Shown here piece by piece: positions 11,771-24,472 of a stretch of 64,000 nucleotides of DNA. Within the stretch, counting starts at the first letter, position 1; every line of letters starts with the position of its first letter. The position numbers were made by a program, and so were the translations under genes. Source of the DNA: Ostrinia nubilalis (Eukaryota; Arthropoda; Insecta; Lepidoptera; Crambidae). The notes beneath the pieces are model-generated. The model did no database searches and had not been told where the DNA came from. It saw only the letters and a program-made list of their open reading frames with translations. The DNA is taken from NCBI RefSeq assembly GCF_963855985.1, contig NC_087090.1, positions 12,212,501 through 12,276,500 of the forward strand. The letters run 5' to 3'.

Positions 11771-14700
11771 TGAAACAAATGGATTGTAGGATTATTAAAA
11801 ACTAATCAATCATTTTAACAAACGCCCTACAGCGGCTACAGCCGACAGGTAAAGGACTTAGAATTAATACAATAAGCTGTTATGTTACACGAAATGATTT
11901 AGTTATGTTATTAAATAAAAATGGCCTTCGTAAACTCCTTGAAAAGTAATAAAAAGATGCATTCCATTTTTTCAGAGGAGATATTCAGTAGTAGTGCTAC
12001 CTAATACTTTCAAAAAAGTTGTGATTTATGATTGATTTTTCCAGCCATAATATTATGAAGATCGTTATAACATCTCGAATCATAATTCGTTATTCGTCAT
12101 TGATATTCATTTCATTTGTTTACCGCTGCAGTCAGATAGCGATTGACCAGCGTGACTAAGGGATCTCAGACAAAATATACCATCTTAGCGTGCAATCACA
12201 ACGCTCCACCGGTCTACATTATCATCTATACCACAATAGCGTGACGTCAGCACTGAGGATCAACATCTCAAAGAATTTTTGCAAAAATTTCCCCATCAAT
12301 CTTCACCGTGCAAAAAGCCTCAGGACTAGACACTTGATTTATCTATTTGAATATTAGCTCGGGAAGTAGGTCGTATCCGAATACTCGGCGTATAGCGGGA
12401 ATTGTGGCCAAGAATTCTCATATTATTATGGTACGCATCTGAGGAAATTTATGGCGAGTGATTTTATTCACTTTTGTGGACAAGGACGCAGCGATGGGAT
12501 GCTATGCGAGTACGCGCGACGGCAGATTATTTGGCAGCGCCTCGGTATAGAAATGTCATAAAGTTGGAACATCATTTAATTCTGGCAATCACTGTCTGCG
12601 GTATTGCATCTATACTGCTGTCATCGAGCTGTGTGTTGGACGACACGTTAGCAGCGATGCGGCGTGTGACGGAGCGTAGATTTCTCAACTCACTGGCTGG
12701 CTCACAAAGTGGTCTAAATGTCACCGTTTTTTGATAGCATACGTATTACATATTTATTATTTACAAAGGAATGCGTTTTCCGTTGAAAACATAGTAGATC
12801 TCTGGAGAAAATGCAGGTGAAAACTAATTTTAAGAAACACATGTGCATTGACTATCTTATTACAATCTCGCTTCTAAAGCTTGTAGAGTTACCTCAACTG
12901 TAAAATCCAACTTTACTGATCCTCGAGTGGGTTGAAACGTAAAGTGCTAAAGCTGTTTTATTATATCAAACATTTTCTAAATCAAAAAGTTTATGCCTAA
13001 ATATAGGATGTACCTAGATACGAAGTATTCCCAAACAATTAAATAAGATCAGCGGGTATATTTTGTAGTTAGTGACTTTTATTAAGCGATAAATAACGAC
13101 TACTTGCTTACGACTACCTATTAAACGAACCGCCATAAAATCTCATGGAGTGCAAGAAATGATCGCAAGTCTGTAAATATTTATCCAAATCTACAATATG
13201 ACAAACCTTATCCACACAAGCCGCGGACTTAAAGGCAGTTTGGAGTGAGAAACGTTTGTCAAATGTTTTTATTTTATAGCGAACGTCTCTCGCCCTAACA
13301 GCGGGGTTATTCCGAAAAACGTTATCCTAAGTTTCGAATGTTGCTATCTCTATCACACAAAGCGAGATGCCAGTGCGAGCGATGGTGACAGATAGACCCG
13401 AAACTACATAAACAGCGTTTCGAAGTAGACCCCACAGGCGGGTGTAGGGTCTTTCTCGAGCCTCGGTCGTTAACGAGCGCATTCGCGATCCACGAAGCAA
13501 CATGTAGGATAGGTGCTTGTATGGCACATCCAGCTACACACTGCACCTTATTTTGTAGAAATAGATGCGATTTTACAGCACAAAAATTTAAGTGTTGATA
13601 CTACTGTTGCGTAACATTTTGTAAATAAAATATGAAATCAACTGAAACAGGGGTTGAAAAATGTCTCAGTCACCTTATCTTTCAATTTCAATATGCACTC
13701 AAAGATTTTATTAACATCACTATCCCATGATTGTTAGATGCATTTTCCAATATTTTTATTTTCTTTATAGTCAGTTCGATGTGATCCATCCATAAGTATT
13801 TGCTTTCTTATTTTTTTATTAAGGCTTATTTTTCAAATTACTTACAATACCAAAGTAAAGACAAAGACCACACCACAACTCTACAATTTAAATTTTGATT
13901 AGTTCTTAAATCTTTCTTTCTTTACGAGTCCTACGACAAACATTAACGTCACTATATTCAAAATGCAATAAGACCACTAAAGTAATCCAGCACAATCGTC
14001 CTCTACTTTTCATTTTATGTTAAAACACAGCTTTAAAAGAAACTGGAGATATTTGCGAGCGCTGGTTAAATAACATTCGTTGACACGTGAAATGCTAATT
14101 TGGTCGGTAATTTCGACCCGTGCCGGGTGCACTGTAAAAAGGGCTCTTTATAACACAATACACATGCAAATTCTAAATACATTTGACGTAATAATGTTTC
14201 AAAAAACTTACATAAAATTCTGCAAATAGTACCTACACTGCGCCCAAGCTCTACACTTTATTTTCGTAATTAAAAAAAAAGTGGGCTAAATTCAATAATG
14301 AAAGTTGCAATTATGCTTTAAAAAATATTTCTTTTATCAATTTATCTATAGATGTATTATTCGAATTATAAACAGAAACAGTGTTTGAGCTATGCGTGTT
14401 ATGCTTTATTGAAAGGGCGGCATTATTTGGAAGCATGCCTACACACGTGAATGAAAGTGATCTGGCAAGACAATCGATACGTGAAAATATAAATAAATAA
14501 ATAAATATAATCGCAAGTGATTTCACGAATCGATAACAGACGGGTAATTTGTGATACATTTTCGTAAATGTTTCGTAGCATCCAAAACGTAGCATCCACT
14601 TAACTTCGTAGTATAAAGGTACTACTAAGACTAAAAATACGCCAAATCCATATCACCCATAATAAAATTAAAACTGCACATCCGTAGCCTTGCTCAGTAC

Positions 14701-16712
14701 ATACCTACATACTTAGTTCAAAATTGAATTGTGATGCCTGCACTAATATGCGCGGGCCTTTAGAGGGCATGCACAATGCACATTTGAGAATTCAAAGCAT
14801 TCATACCTTTGATCTCACGGCCGGCAGTTCTCTTAATTCCAGCCCTGTTAACGGGAAAAAATTCGCAGAATTACAGACGTACAGGGACAATGGATTAAAA
14901 ATACGAGGAGAAACTACGAAAGAACGTACGGCTGATTTTAGTGCTTTTTTCTGTGATCCGCATCATAGGAAATACCTGCATAGGCACCTAAAACATTTAA
15001 AAATGTCAAATAATACTCATAATCTGTCGCAAATATTTGAGCTTTCCAAAAGCTAGCTTCCATTGATTTCGTTTCAACACACACAGTCGAAATTTTGTAA
15101 ACATCCGGGAAACATTCGAAATAGAGTATTCGTGAATAATTGTTGTTCAAGCCTATAGTTTCGCGTTGCCCAATTTACGGTTCTGCGAATTGTTTCACCG
15201 TTTCACTGTTTTTCGAATGGATTTGTGCTGGCAGCCATCGCTGATTGAGTTACTTAGTTGATTATTATCGTTCATCTGGATTTACATGTGTTTTTTTTTC
15301 TGCCTTTTAACAAAAACATGTAATTTTTTTACGAAATTATTTCAAGCACTTACTTGATTTGTTTTCTAAAGAGGTACACACAGAAGTGTGTACCTCTTCC
15401 CTCTCGGCCCAGAAGGGCAAGCCTATTTCTTCACTAGTCTAAAACATACAATTTCGTATAAATATGGGGGTCAAATAAATAGGACTGTAAAAATACATCT
15501 ATAGATATTTAACTTTCACACCGAGTAAAAATTTATTTCACGAAATCTATTTTTGGTTTACAGCTAAATTAGACACAGATAATATCTTAGGTACTTCACG
15601 CGAACAACTTATAAATAACCACCGATAAGGCTTCGCAGTTACTAACACATAAAAATCCTTGAAACAGGTTAGATCCTAAAGTTAGTACAATTTGTCATTT
15701 AATTTTTGATTTAGGTAAAAATACGGCTTCATGATCTGATTTTACTGTTTCTGAACACGCAAACCCTACAAGAAAACTGTATTACGTACAAAGCAAAGGT
15801 CTCTATTCATCCAGTAGTCAACTAAGTAGTTAGTGGATATAAAATAAATTAGGTCACACTTTTTACAGATTGTTAAGTCAAAACCTGCATGACTATTTTT
15901 TGTAACTCTGATAATCCTGAAACTATTGGGAAGTAATAACAGTTAATATTTCCTATCATCACAACATACACATTCATGTGATTATAAAGAGTTGTGGATT
16001 TTCTTCCCTTCCATAATATGAAAATACGCACTGTACCAACTCTATAGAGATTTATTTATTTATTTAAACTTTTATGCCAAAATAAATTTGTACATAAGGC
16101 GAACTTAATTATTAACTAACTGCGGCGAGATTAACTGGTTAGCAAAACTAAAACTGTGAAATTACATCACTATCCTCTCTCTCTCCCTAGCTCTCATTGC
16201 CTAAATGTCATGGTAAGAAATATACAAGCATTTGTATTAGATCACCCAATACTGTGCCCACAATCCTATCAAGCTGCCTGATCATCCGATGTCAAGACTT
16301 CACCACAGAAAAAGAATCAACTAAATGTTTTAAAGATCAGACAAACACCTTCTTAAAACGAAATTACAACTTCCAGTTACTTAGGCAAACGTCTTAGGAT
16401 AATCAAATGTTCATTAATCATTGATCGAGAACCCAACCGACTCCATTACGAGTACAGCTCGAGACCGAAGCATCTCACAACATGATACGCGTTCTGTAGG
16501 ACTCGTGATTAGCAGAACTTTGAGTAATGATGACTTTAGATCTTTGGTTCATTTACTATTTCATTTCGTTTATTGAAATAATATTTTCCTACTTAGAATA
16601 ATGCTGCTGCGAAATATCTACTGTAAATACTTATGTCGAAAGCTCATATTATACCAAAAGTATACTTAGGTAGAAAATTTTGGAAAAAAACTTAAATCGA
16701 CGGAAATGTTCA
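11771..16712. other. Non-coding stretch
   Basis: No exon or clear element was recognised. The 86-residue frame at 12474-12734 (plus) has a hydrophobic stretch but no family match. The overlapping minus-strand frames at 13322-13546 are two readings of one GC-richer patch. A/T simple repeats (AAATAAAT) occur near 14487 and 16045. The latter adjoins a LINE-tail-like segment at 16045-16110. Confidence 0.4.
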
Positions 16713-16914
16713 GTACCTCTAGTAGGAAAAACTTTCGAGTTCGTTTCGTTGCGTATTCAAAGTGTCATCGAAAAATTTTGTATGAAAAATTAAACAGCGC
16801 CCCCTATATTATAGCCGCCCTAGGGGGCGCTGTTTAATTTTTCATACAAAATTTTTCGATGACACTTTGAATACGCAACGAAACGAACTCGAAAGTTTTT
16901 CCTACTAGAGGTAC
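16713..16914. repeat. 202-bp near-perfect palindrome
   Basis: Two arms of about 93 bp are reverse complements, from GTACCTCTAGTAGGAAAAAC at the left to its mirror at the right. The centre is AGCGCCCCCT / AGGGGGCGCT around a loop of about 16 bp. I see no mismatches in the arms. No coding content. It is most likely a recent foldback MITE. Its transcript would form a long hairpin. Confidence 0.9.
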
Positions 16915-18620
16915 AGTTATGTTGTAATAAAGGTTTTTATAATAACCAATGTTATTATTAAGTAACAATTTCTCTAGCTAGGATATTTTTAACTAAAAGT
17001 TTCAGGCGATAATATGTTGAAGTTCTCTTTTCAGACATGAGTATGTTTCACGGGTTAAACGGTCTTGATGCTAATGCAATCGTATCTACCAAAGTAATCG
17101 TAGCTAACGTGAGTTCTGACCGTGCGGCTACGAAATTTAGCCACATCGCAACCGTACCGTAAAATAACTAGACCCTCGAAGAGGTAGGTAGACCCCACCT
17201 ATTTGAGTTTCTTCAGGGCAATCTCAGCATCAGTTATATTAGACATGACGTAATTGATTGAGGTCGCAGCGAACGTTCCCGGCACGATTGGGCCGGACCA
17301 GTTGCCTAACTAGCTTTGTAGTACCAGCCCCGGGACCAATTAGACGTAAGAGGAAATTGCATCTCTTGGGATAGCTCACAAATTGGCCAAAACGTCAGCA
17401 ACTCTCGAATTGAAATGACAATTTGCCGTTCAGTTAGTTTCGCAACATCAGCAATCGAGTTTCCGCGCCGTCGAGTTAGCGATATAATTCACGAGTAAAA
17501 AGTTTTGAACGTTTCTCCCTCAAGGGTATCGATTACCTGATGTTGGGGAGTCAGTGTTCACTTGCTCTGGAATGTAAAATCTCATTTGGAAGCATGATAC
17601 TATTTTCAGCCTTTTGACGTAAAATGAAGAACTTGGTTATGGATCTGACAATAAAACGTACCTAAGTACTGAAAACTTAGAAGTATTCAATTTATAAAAA
17701 TTATTTTTATTAGGGACTTATGAATTGTTCGATTAAATGAATTGTCTTAATAATAACATTTACAGAAACCCTCTTTTATGGAAAAACAAATGATATCATG
17801 AGAGAAATTGAAATATTCGTCGACACAATTCAACAATTTATAAAGGAAGATTTGAACATTGAGAAAACGTCTATTAAAAGTTCTGTAATGTCTAGATGCT
17901 TAAGCATTCTCAGCATTCTTTATCGAATGTTTTCGAATTGTGAAGTCAGAAGCGAAAAACTGATAACTCTGTTATTAATGAATACATAAATTCTGAAACA
18001 TTGGCCGGTGTTTTAACATGATGTTTCATGAATATTGATTGTAATTTGTTTTGGCTTACAAATGAAACGAAACCTTGTATTGCCGAATGGAAATGGGAGA
18101 TTTTATGAAGCCTTTTGGACGACTGAATTACTTCGTGATTGATCATGAAAACCTACAAAAGAGGCATGCGTCACGCCTCTCCTGAGGCAACACGGAGTGA
18201 AAAATGCTGCAGCTTCGCGCCGGCTAAATGCTTTCGGACATTAAAATGTCTGATATTTCTAAAATATTTCGTTACTGAAAGATGTGTGTCGCGGTCGGTG
18301 CTTGGCACCAGGCCAGTGACTGCTCTCCTCACCCTCGACAACTTGTGTAAGATAAAACGCAGCACAACCTATGCGTCCTGGGAGACAAATGGACATTTTC
18401 TACGCAGCTCATTTGCACAAAAGGGAGTGTTATGATGTAACGAAAAATTTTGGATTTTTAGGACCTTAAATAAAGATGGACAATTTACATACAGAGCTTG
18501 GATACCTTACCTACGCATGTCTGTTTTCAGGATTTATGAAATTTTTATGAAAAATATCAAATTAGAGTGGCATGATTTTTGCGTAATTATTCTTACCTTT
18601 TCAGCTCAATAAACTTCGTT
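16915..18620. other. Non-coding stretch
   Basis: Nothing recognisable. The short frames at 17798-17989 (plus) and 17946-18146 (minus), and the overlapping pair at 18139-18435, have no family signature. Confidence 0.4.
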
Positions 18621-19240
18621 CGGGACTCGTGTCAGAAGAACCAGGATCATTAAGGATAGGTACGAACGACCTTAGAGGGCCGGGTGCGTGCGAAAGGCCG
18701 AAAAACCGCAGAAGGATGAATGAAAATCGCACAAGTATGAACAGTCATGTGTGCAGCCTGCACTCAGGCGGCGCGTCGCGTGGCACAGCGCGAGTTCGCG
18801 AGCGCAGCGATGCAACGTGCAGTGTCCGACCGCAGGGCGACGCGCGCCGCCCGCCTGCCTCCGAGCGACTGCCGCGAGCGAGCCGCCCGGGCCGCGCTCG
18901 CCCCGCCCGCGCCACGCGCAACCACGCACCGCCTGCACCGGCGCCACGCACCGCTTGCACCACCACGCGCTGGCTGCCTCGCCTCGCACCGCGCGCCTCC
19001 GTCGAGCTCGGTTCACGCACCACGCGAAATCGATGTATTCTACGAGAAGGCGTGCGGAGATCGCGGCGGGGGATCACGCACCGCGCGGGGGGCCGGTCCT
19101 GCGCGCTGCGTCACGCATCTGTCTGGACGCTTTCTTGCTGCGTGCCCCGCAGCCGCCATCTGCAGAGACTCCGCGGAGAGCCGCCCCGTGACATTGCGAC
19201 GGTGTGAATGCCCTACGCAACGGTTTTTTCAACGCAACTA
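18620..19240. promoter_or_regulatory. GC-rich island, possible promoter or 5' exon
   Basis: A sharp island of GC- and CpG-rich sequence stands in otherwise AT-rich DNA, densest at about 18750-19200 (many CGCG, GCGC and CCGC words). Five long open frames overlap it on both strands. That is what GC-rich DNA without AT-rich stop codons produces, so none is credible alone; their translations are Arg/Ala/Pro-rich and mutually exclusive. It may mark a promoter or the untranslated start of a gene, but strand and gene are not determinable. Confidence 0.35.
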
Positions 19241-21203
19241 ATCGGTGTCAGTTTGTCACGGCCATGCTGACTAGTTTATATCCGCGGCGCATTCAAAACA
19301 AACATATTTTTGATCCTAAAATATTTTTTGCGACGTAAGAGTGCTCTGACGACGTTATTTATCAATGGAAATTTATTAACGAAAATAAAAGCTCTTTTCA
19401 GAGTTGAGAACAGACATTTCATCAAATGAAAGTTATTTTCGCGAGACGTAAGAAACATAAAATATTTCAGCTTAAGAAAATTTAAAGGGGTTAAGAATGA
19501 GCACTGATTCTTTCAGGATAAATTGATTAAATCCTTCTCTAAACCGAGTCGTTCGTCAGGGGAAGCTAAGCACGCGTTCAGCGGCATTCGTCTCGCGTCA
19601 CATCCATCACTATTACAATCAATTCTTAGTGAATTAGACGTGGAGTTTAGAGACTCTATAGAGCGCTGAGTAAGACCGATGAAGCCCGCAGAGTTGCAAC
19701 CAAGACTTATTTCACAGTTGGCGTCTTAAAGGGGTATTTTCCGAACGTAACGCTCGTTGCTGTAATAAATTGCTCTTGAAACTACACGTCTACTAATCCG
19801 CTGCGGGTAATTAGTAGATTAGACACCAAAGAAAGCATACAAAAACATACAATCACGATAAATACGAATGTTGGAACGGCACGTAGATATTCTTATTGCT
19901 CTGCAATCTCTGTCAGGCAACCTGGCAAGACAAGACTCGTTCGTAGCAACATATCCCAATAAATAGCTATTGTAAAAACACATTTTTGAATAAATTAACA
20001 AAAATAACTTACCTAGAATTTACAATATTTCACAGATTATAGGTACACATCCAACTCACTAAGCACTTTATGCTATGTAGCCTGAGGCTGAAACTAAAAC
20101 TAAAAATATAATATTTAATGCTGGTATTTTGACTGGCAACTAAAAATAAACTTATCCGTAGAGCTGAATAGATGCAAATAAAGTTATACTGCGGCCACCA
20201 GCAGGCATTGCCGCGATAGCACATCAAGCTAACACAACGGGCTCTTATGTAGTCATAATAGGTTCCATTTTTCAACGAAATGTGCAGTGTGATGTGCAAT
20301 CGACTGTACGTACGCGCGGAAATAGAATATTTGATTTATGATTTTTCAGTACATAAAACTACGAGTAACTGTGTCTGAAAGCAGCGTATGTGCGAATTAA
20401 CAAGTTGGCGCCACTGAATAAGTCATAAAATATGCATTTATACTGGAAAATTATATCACATAAGTACTCTATCAAGAATACATTAGCAATAGGCTACATT
20501 GAACTTCCCTGTAAAGATAGTATAAATGTGTGGAAATAAATAAATAAAATAATTAAAAAAACTTAAGACTAAGCTAAAACCGAGATAGTTAGGTACTTCT
20601 CTAATTAAGGTTGTAATATCGTTCAATAAATGTCAGTTATACACTTTGTTTTCTTTATTTCTCAACCTTGGTTCCAAAGTTTAAGGGCAAACAACATCTG
20701 CTTTCGCTAATACTGCCCTCCACAGGATCGTTATGATTCGTATCTACCCTTAACTAAATAGCTAGGTTAGGCTTAGAGACTCTAAGCGCTCTGAAAATAT
20801 TACCTAAAAATACCTACAACGTAGGTACCAATAACTATATCTGGCTATGTTGTACCCTTAACTAAATAGGTATTTAAACACTGAAAATCTTACGTCAAAA
20901 TACCTACAACATACCAATAGATACATCTTGCAGGCAGTTGTATTTGTGTCCATTAAAAATAGCGCCTCTCTCCGTCGATCCCTTATCTGCAGCTTACCAG
21001 TAATTGAGTTACAGCCATGAGGAAATCGCTTCTCGCGCAGTATCCTGGGCGCCATAGAAAACTCTTGGATTAACAGGGGAAGGGAATGAAGGCTCAGAAA
21101 ACTCGGAGGCTATAACAACCCGCAATAGGTAATGTGCATGTGGATTGAGTATATTTTTGACTCTTGCATTCATTCATCAAATAAATTTCATTTGTACAGT
21201 ATT
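19241..21203. other. Non-coding stretch with a short imperfect duplication
   Basis: No exon found. Within 20740-20925 two copies of a block of about 110 bp (TACCCTTAACTAAATAG ... AAAATACCTACAAC) lie side by side with divergence. Otherwise featureless. Confidence 0.45.
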
Positions 21204-21740
21204 AAAACTTCGGGTCCGTGGCCGAATCCCCCTGTGTTCGACGCACCCGTGGTCGACGCCCCCGGTCAGATAGAAGCAATTTTTAATCAAATGTACAGTC
21301 AGTCACAAACATATTTATAAACAAATAAATATTTATACTGATCGTACAAATAAATGTTTAATATTATTTTACCATAGTGATACCTAAAAATATAATAGGT
21401 TTTATTTTAACCTATCATATTTATCATAGGTTTTATTTGCCTATAATAACATGTAAATCGTTTGACCTAATCAAAATAATTGTAACAATCAGTCTTTAAA
21501 ATAACTCTACTCTCTCTACATTTAACTAACTACAAATAAAAGTTTTAATTATAAAAGTTTTAAGTATTTTTAACAAAAAATTAAATACATCATTTTAAAT
21601 AGCGTCAAACATGCATGGTTTTCGTTGACTGTACTTAGTGCAAAAGCCGAAAAAAATATGATATTAAATTTATTTAAATTGGGGGCTTCAACCACGGGTG
21701 CGTCGAATACTGGGGGACTCGACCACGGACCCAAAACTTC
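21204..21740. mobile_element. hAT-like MITE, copy 1 (8-bp target duplication)
   Basis: The element proper is 21212-21732. Its ends are inverted: GGGTCCGTGGCCGA-TCCCCC at the left and GGGGGACTCGACCACGGACCC at the right, with TIRs of about 50 bp. It is flanked by a perfect 8-bp duplication AAAACTTC (21204-21211 and 21733-21740), as in the hAT superfamily. The AT-rich interior has no transposase. A second copy in opposite orientation lies at 55855-56374. Confidence 0.88.
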
Positions 21741-23118
21741 TCGCCTTCTATTCTAAGTCATCGGCAGCATTGGATCTAAGTACTTCAAACAATTCGTTTA
21801 AGTTACGTAACGAAAGCATTTTAGTTTTTTCAGGTGGTAGCTAAATTTTATACTCACAAAATCTTTTCAAATTGTCCATGTCGCACAATTCCAAATAATA
21901 ATCCGCCGTTTACAGCTATAAATCCGTGACCAGTACAGATTTTGGTTATTTAATCAATTAACTTGAACAGTAGGAAATTAAACGCAACAAAGTTAGGCTG
22001 ACCATTTCCTAGCACCCGGTGTGGAACAATTGCTAACTCCGATTTACCGCTTTTCGGCATGAATATACAATAGCTGTAAATAAACTTTAGCGACCACTTA
22101 TCAAGATGAAGCCAGAAATGCTTTTTCCGTATAACAACTTGAATGAGACCACAAATTATCATAACTATGCACGTTCAATAGTAATCCCTTATCTTTCTAT
22201 CGTCGGAAAATATGATGCCGCATAAGAAAAACAATGGAAAAATATGTTGCAGTTACTAGGCTTGTGATAATGATCTTGGTTGTGAGTATAACTAAATAAG
22301 AGATTTTGGTTTCTACCCACTTAGTTTGAAATAATGATTTTATTTATTAAATAACTATAGTAGACAGCAAACCAAAATGTAGCATAAGTCGTTTTAATAG
22401 CTGTAAATCACAGTTAAAATCGAATGTGCTGTATGTTGAATCTATTTACCACAATGACCCCCCATAATATGTTTTCATGAGCATGCATGAAAATTATTTG
22501 TTATTGCGGTTTAGTCCCTGAAAATAGTCGTTTCACTAAATCTTTGTGGGTTTTACTTTTCGGTCATTTGGGCGATTTCATTGCGTTATGTCTATTATAA
22601 GGCCCACCTACAATATTTAAATGTGGTCAAACAAGGATTCGCGGTAAGCCCCAAGCATTTTATTTACGCATAGTCTATACTTTATTTAAAATATTAGAGT
22701 GATGTTTACGAGTATTGGTTATCCCGATATTATTTTTGGCTAGGTTCAAGCCTAAATAATTATAATAGGTACACTAGCACCTTCACCAAATTAAAACAAA
22801 GAAAAATACGAAGAAGACGAGTATATTTCCAAAAGTCTCAATCACACCACAGACCAATGTTTACAATATACATAATTCATGGGTAACTATTATAAAGGCG
22901 AAATATCAAATAAGTTACGAGCATCATCCGAGTTTCAAAACTAACAACAGGAACTCCTGGAAAAGTTGTCTGAGATAAGTTAGTAGTTACGCAGACATGA
23001 CTCCCGGATGAAAATATTAAAGGAGTAGAACAACCGAGCGGGAAACTTTCTCTATATTTCGCACCCTGTGACATGTAAAACCCAACACTATTATACTCGT
23101 GCATACCATTTCACAATT
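21741..23118. other. Non-coding stretch downstream of the amine oxidase gene
   Basis: This lies 3' of the minus-strand amine oxidase stop codon and presumably includes its 3' UTR. The nearest AATAAA-type signal on that strand that I see is distant, about 0.8 kb away near 22335. No other feature was recognised. Confidence 0.4.
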
Positions 23119-24472
23119 TTAATTGGTGGCTTTACAATGCTTCTTTGGTTTCCCAGATTCTATCATAGGCAATGGAGGACCTTTGTATTGCAATGTCAAC
23201 TGCACGATTCGTTCAGCTTCTCTCACACCACTCAACCTTGCTCCAGAGACAGTAGCGAAGTGACCAGGAACAGTGGCTTCCCCAGCGAATAACAAAATAG
23301 GTGGTATCGACTCCCGTGGGCCCGGCAAAGGACACGCCAAGGCTCTTTGAGCGCTACCATCAGTACACTTACAATCATAGGAATAGGCGCCACGGAAGAA
23401 AGGATCTGACGTCCAATGAGATCTCAATATTGTCATGGGGTAGGGTATGAAATTGTTTCCAGTAGCCATCCTCAGCAGTTGTGTTAGTCCTTCTGCTACA
23501 TCTTTGTCACAGAGCCCCTCCATCAGCATGGCTTCTCCGCCAACAACCCACGCACACAAGACGTGCTTACTGTTAGGCACCGGTTCAATCGCAGTCACAC
23601 CTCGAGTCCAATCGCCACGAGAACTAAACGGAACATTCTTACCAAATTTGAAATCCAGGTCACCTTTATGCCAGAACCAAAAAGGTCTACAATATTCTAG
23701 ATATACTTTATTGCAAAACCCAAATCCGAGGCAACGCATCGCATCTATTTTTGACGCAGGCAGTGCTGGGCAGAACATCCTAGCGGCATTAGCGACTAGT
23801 ACGCCGAGGGATACTGTTATTATAACGTAGTCAGCAGGGAATTCTTCACCGTCGGTAGTGCACACAATAGCTCGGTAGCCGCTCTTTTGAGATGTGCCCC
23901 AGTACACACAGTTAACGGGTTTGCAATAACGAATAGCGCCCTCCGGTATTTGTCGTAGTAATGGAGCTAATATGCCAACTAATCCTAGTGGGACGCGGAC
24001 CTCCCCGCCTGGCATGTTCATGAAACATCCGATGTGGTCAGCGCACAGCATAGCTGTGTCATCGCCACATCGAGCACTGAGCATGTGCGCTAGACCAAAC
24101 ATAACTCTTGCTGCATCATGCTGCTGATCATCAGGGTATTCATGTAATTCCTGCTGTATTCTCAGGCTCATAAAGTTTATTAGCGACCCTTGTTGTTTAT
24201 TTCCTCCCAAACAATAAATCTGAGCAGTCTCCTCTTCGATTTGTCGGAATTTGTGGTATGCAGTAATAGTGGGTGGAAACGCCATCTTGCCACAGACGAT
24301 TCTGTTGAAGAGGCCTCTAGTGTGTTCAGCGCCTGGAACTCCAGGGCGAGGGGGACTCTCAGTGGCAGACAGAGTGTACACTGGATGTGTGAAAGCATTG
24401 TCCTGTTTCCAATGAGACCCAAGTTCTGCGACTATATCTCCGAGCCAGCACGAGTGAATGCGTCCTCCAGGT
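23119..24472 (-). CDS. Amine oxidase exon 3 (terminal, 1354 bp)
   Basis: Acceptor TTTTTTCAG|A precedes CCTGGAGGACGC. It encodes PGGRIHS, the substrate-binding domain and the C-terminal FAD-contacting GEAT segment, ending KKHCKATN-stop. It stays open for 450 codons with no defect. Confidence 0.92.

Noticed and set aside
12474..12734. 86-residue frame with a hydrophobic segment as a small membrane protein gene
   Set aside because: No family resemblance, promoter context or splice support; the length is compatible with chance.
18629..19241. Long overlapping open frames of up to 192 residues on both strands
   Set aside because: They lie entirely in a GC-rich island where stop codons are rare, overlap each other on both strands, encode low-complexity Arg/Ala/Pro-rich sequence and resemble no family.
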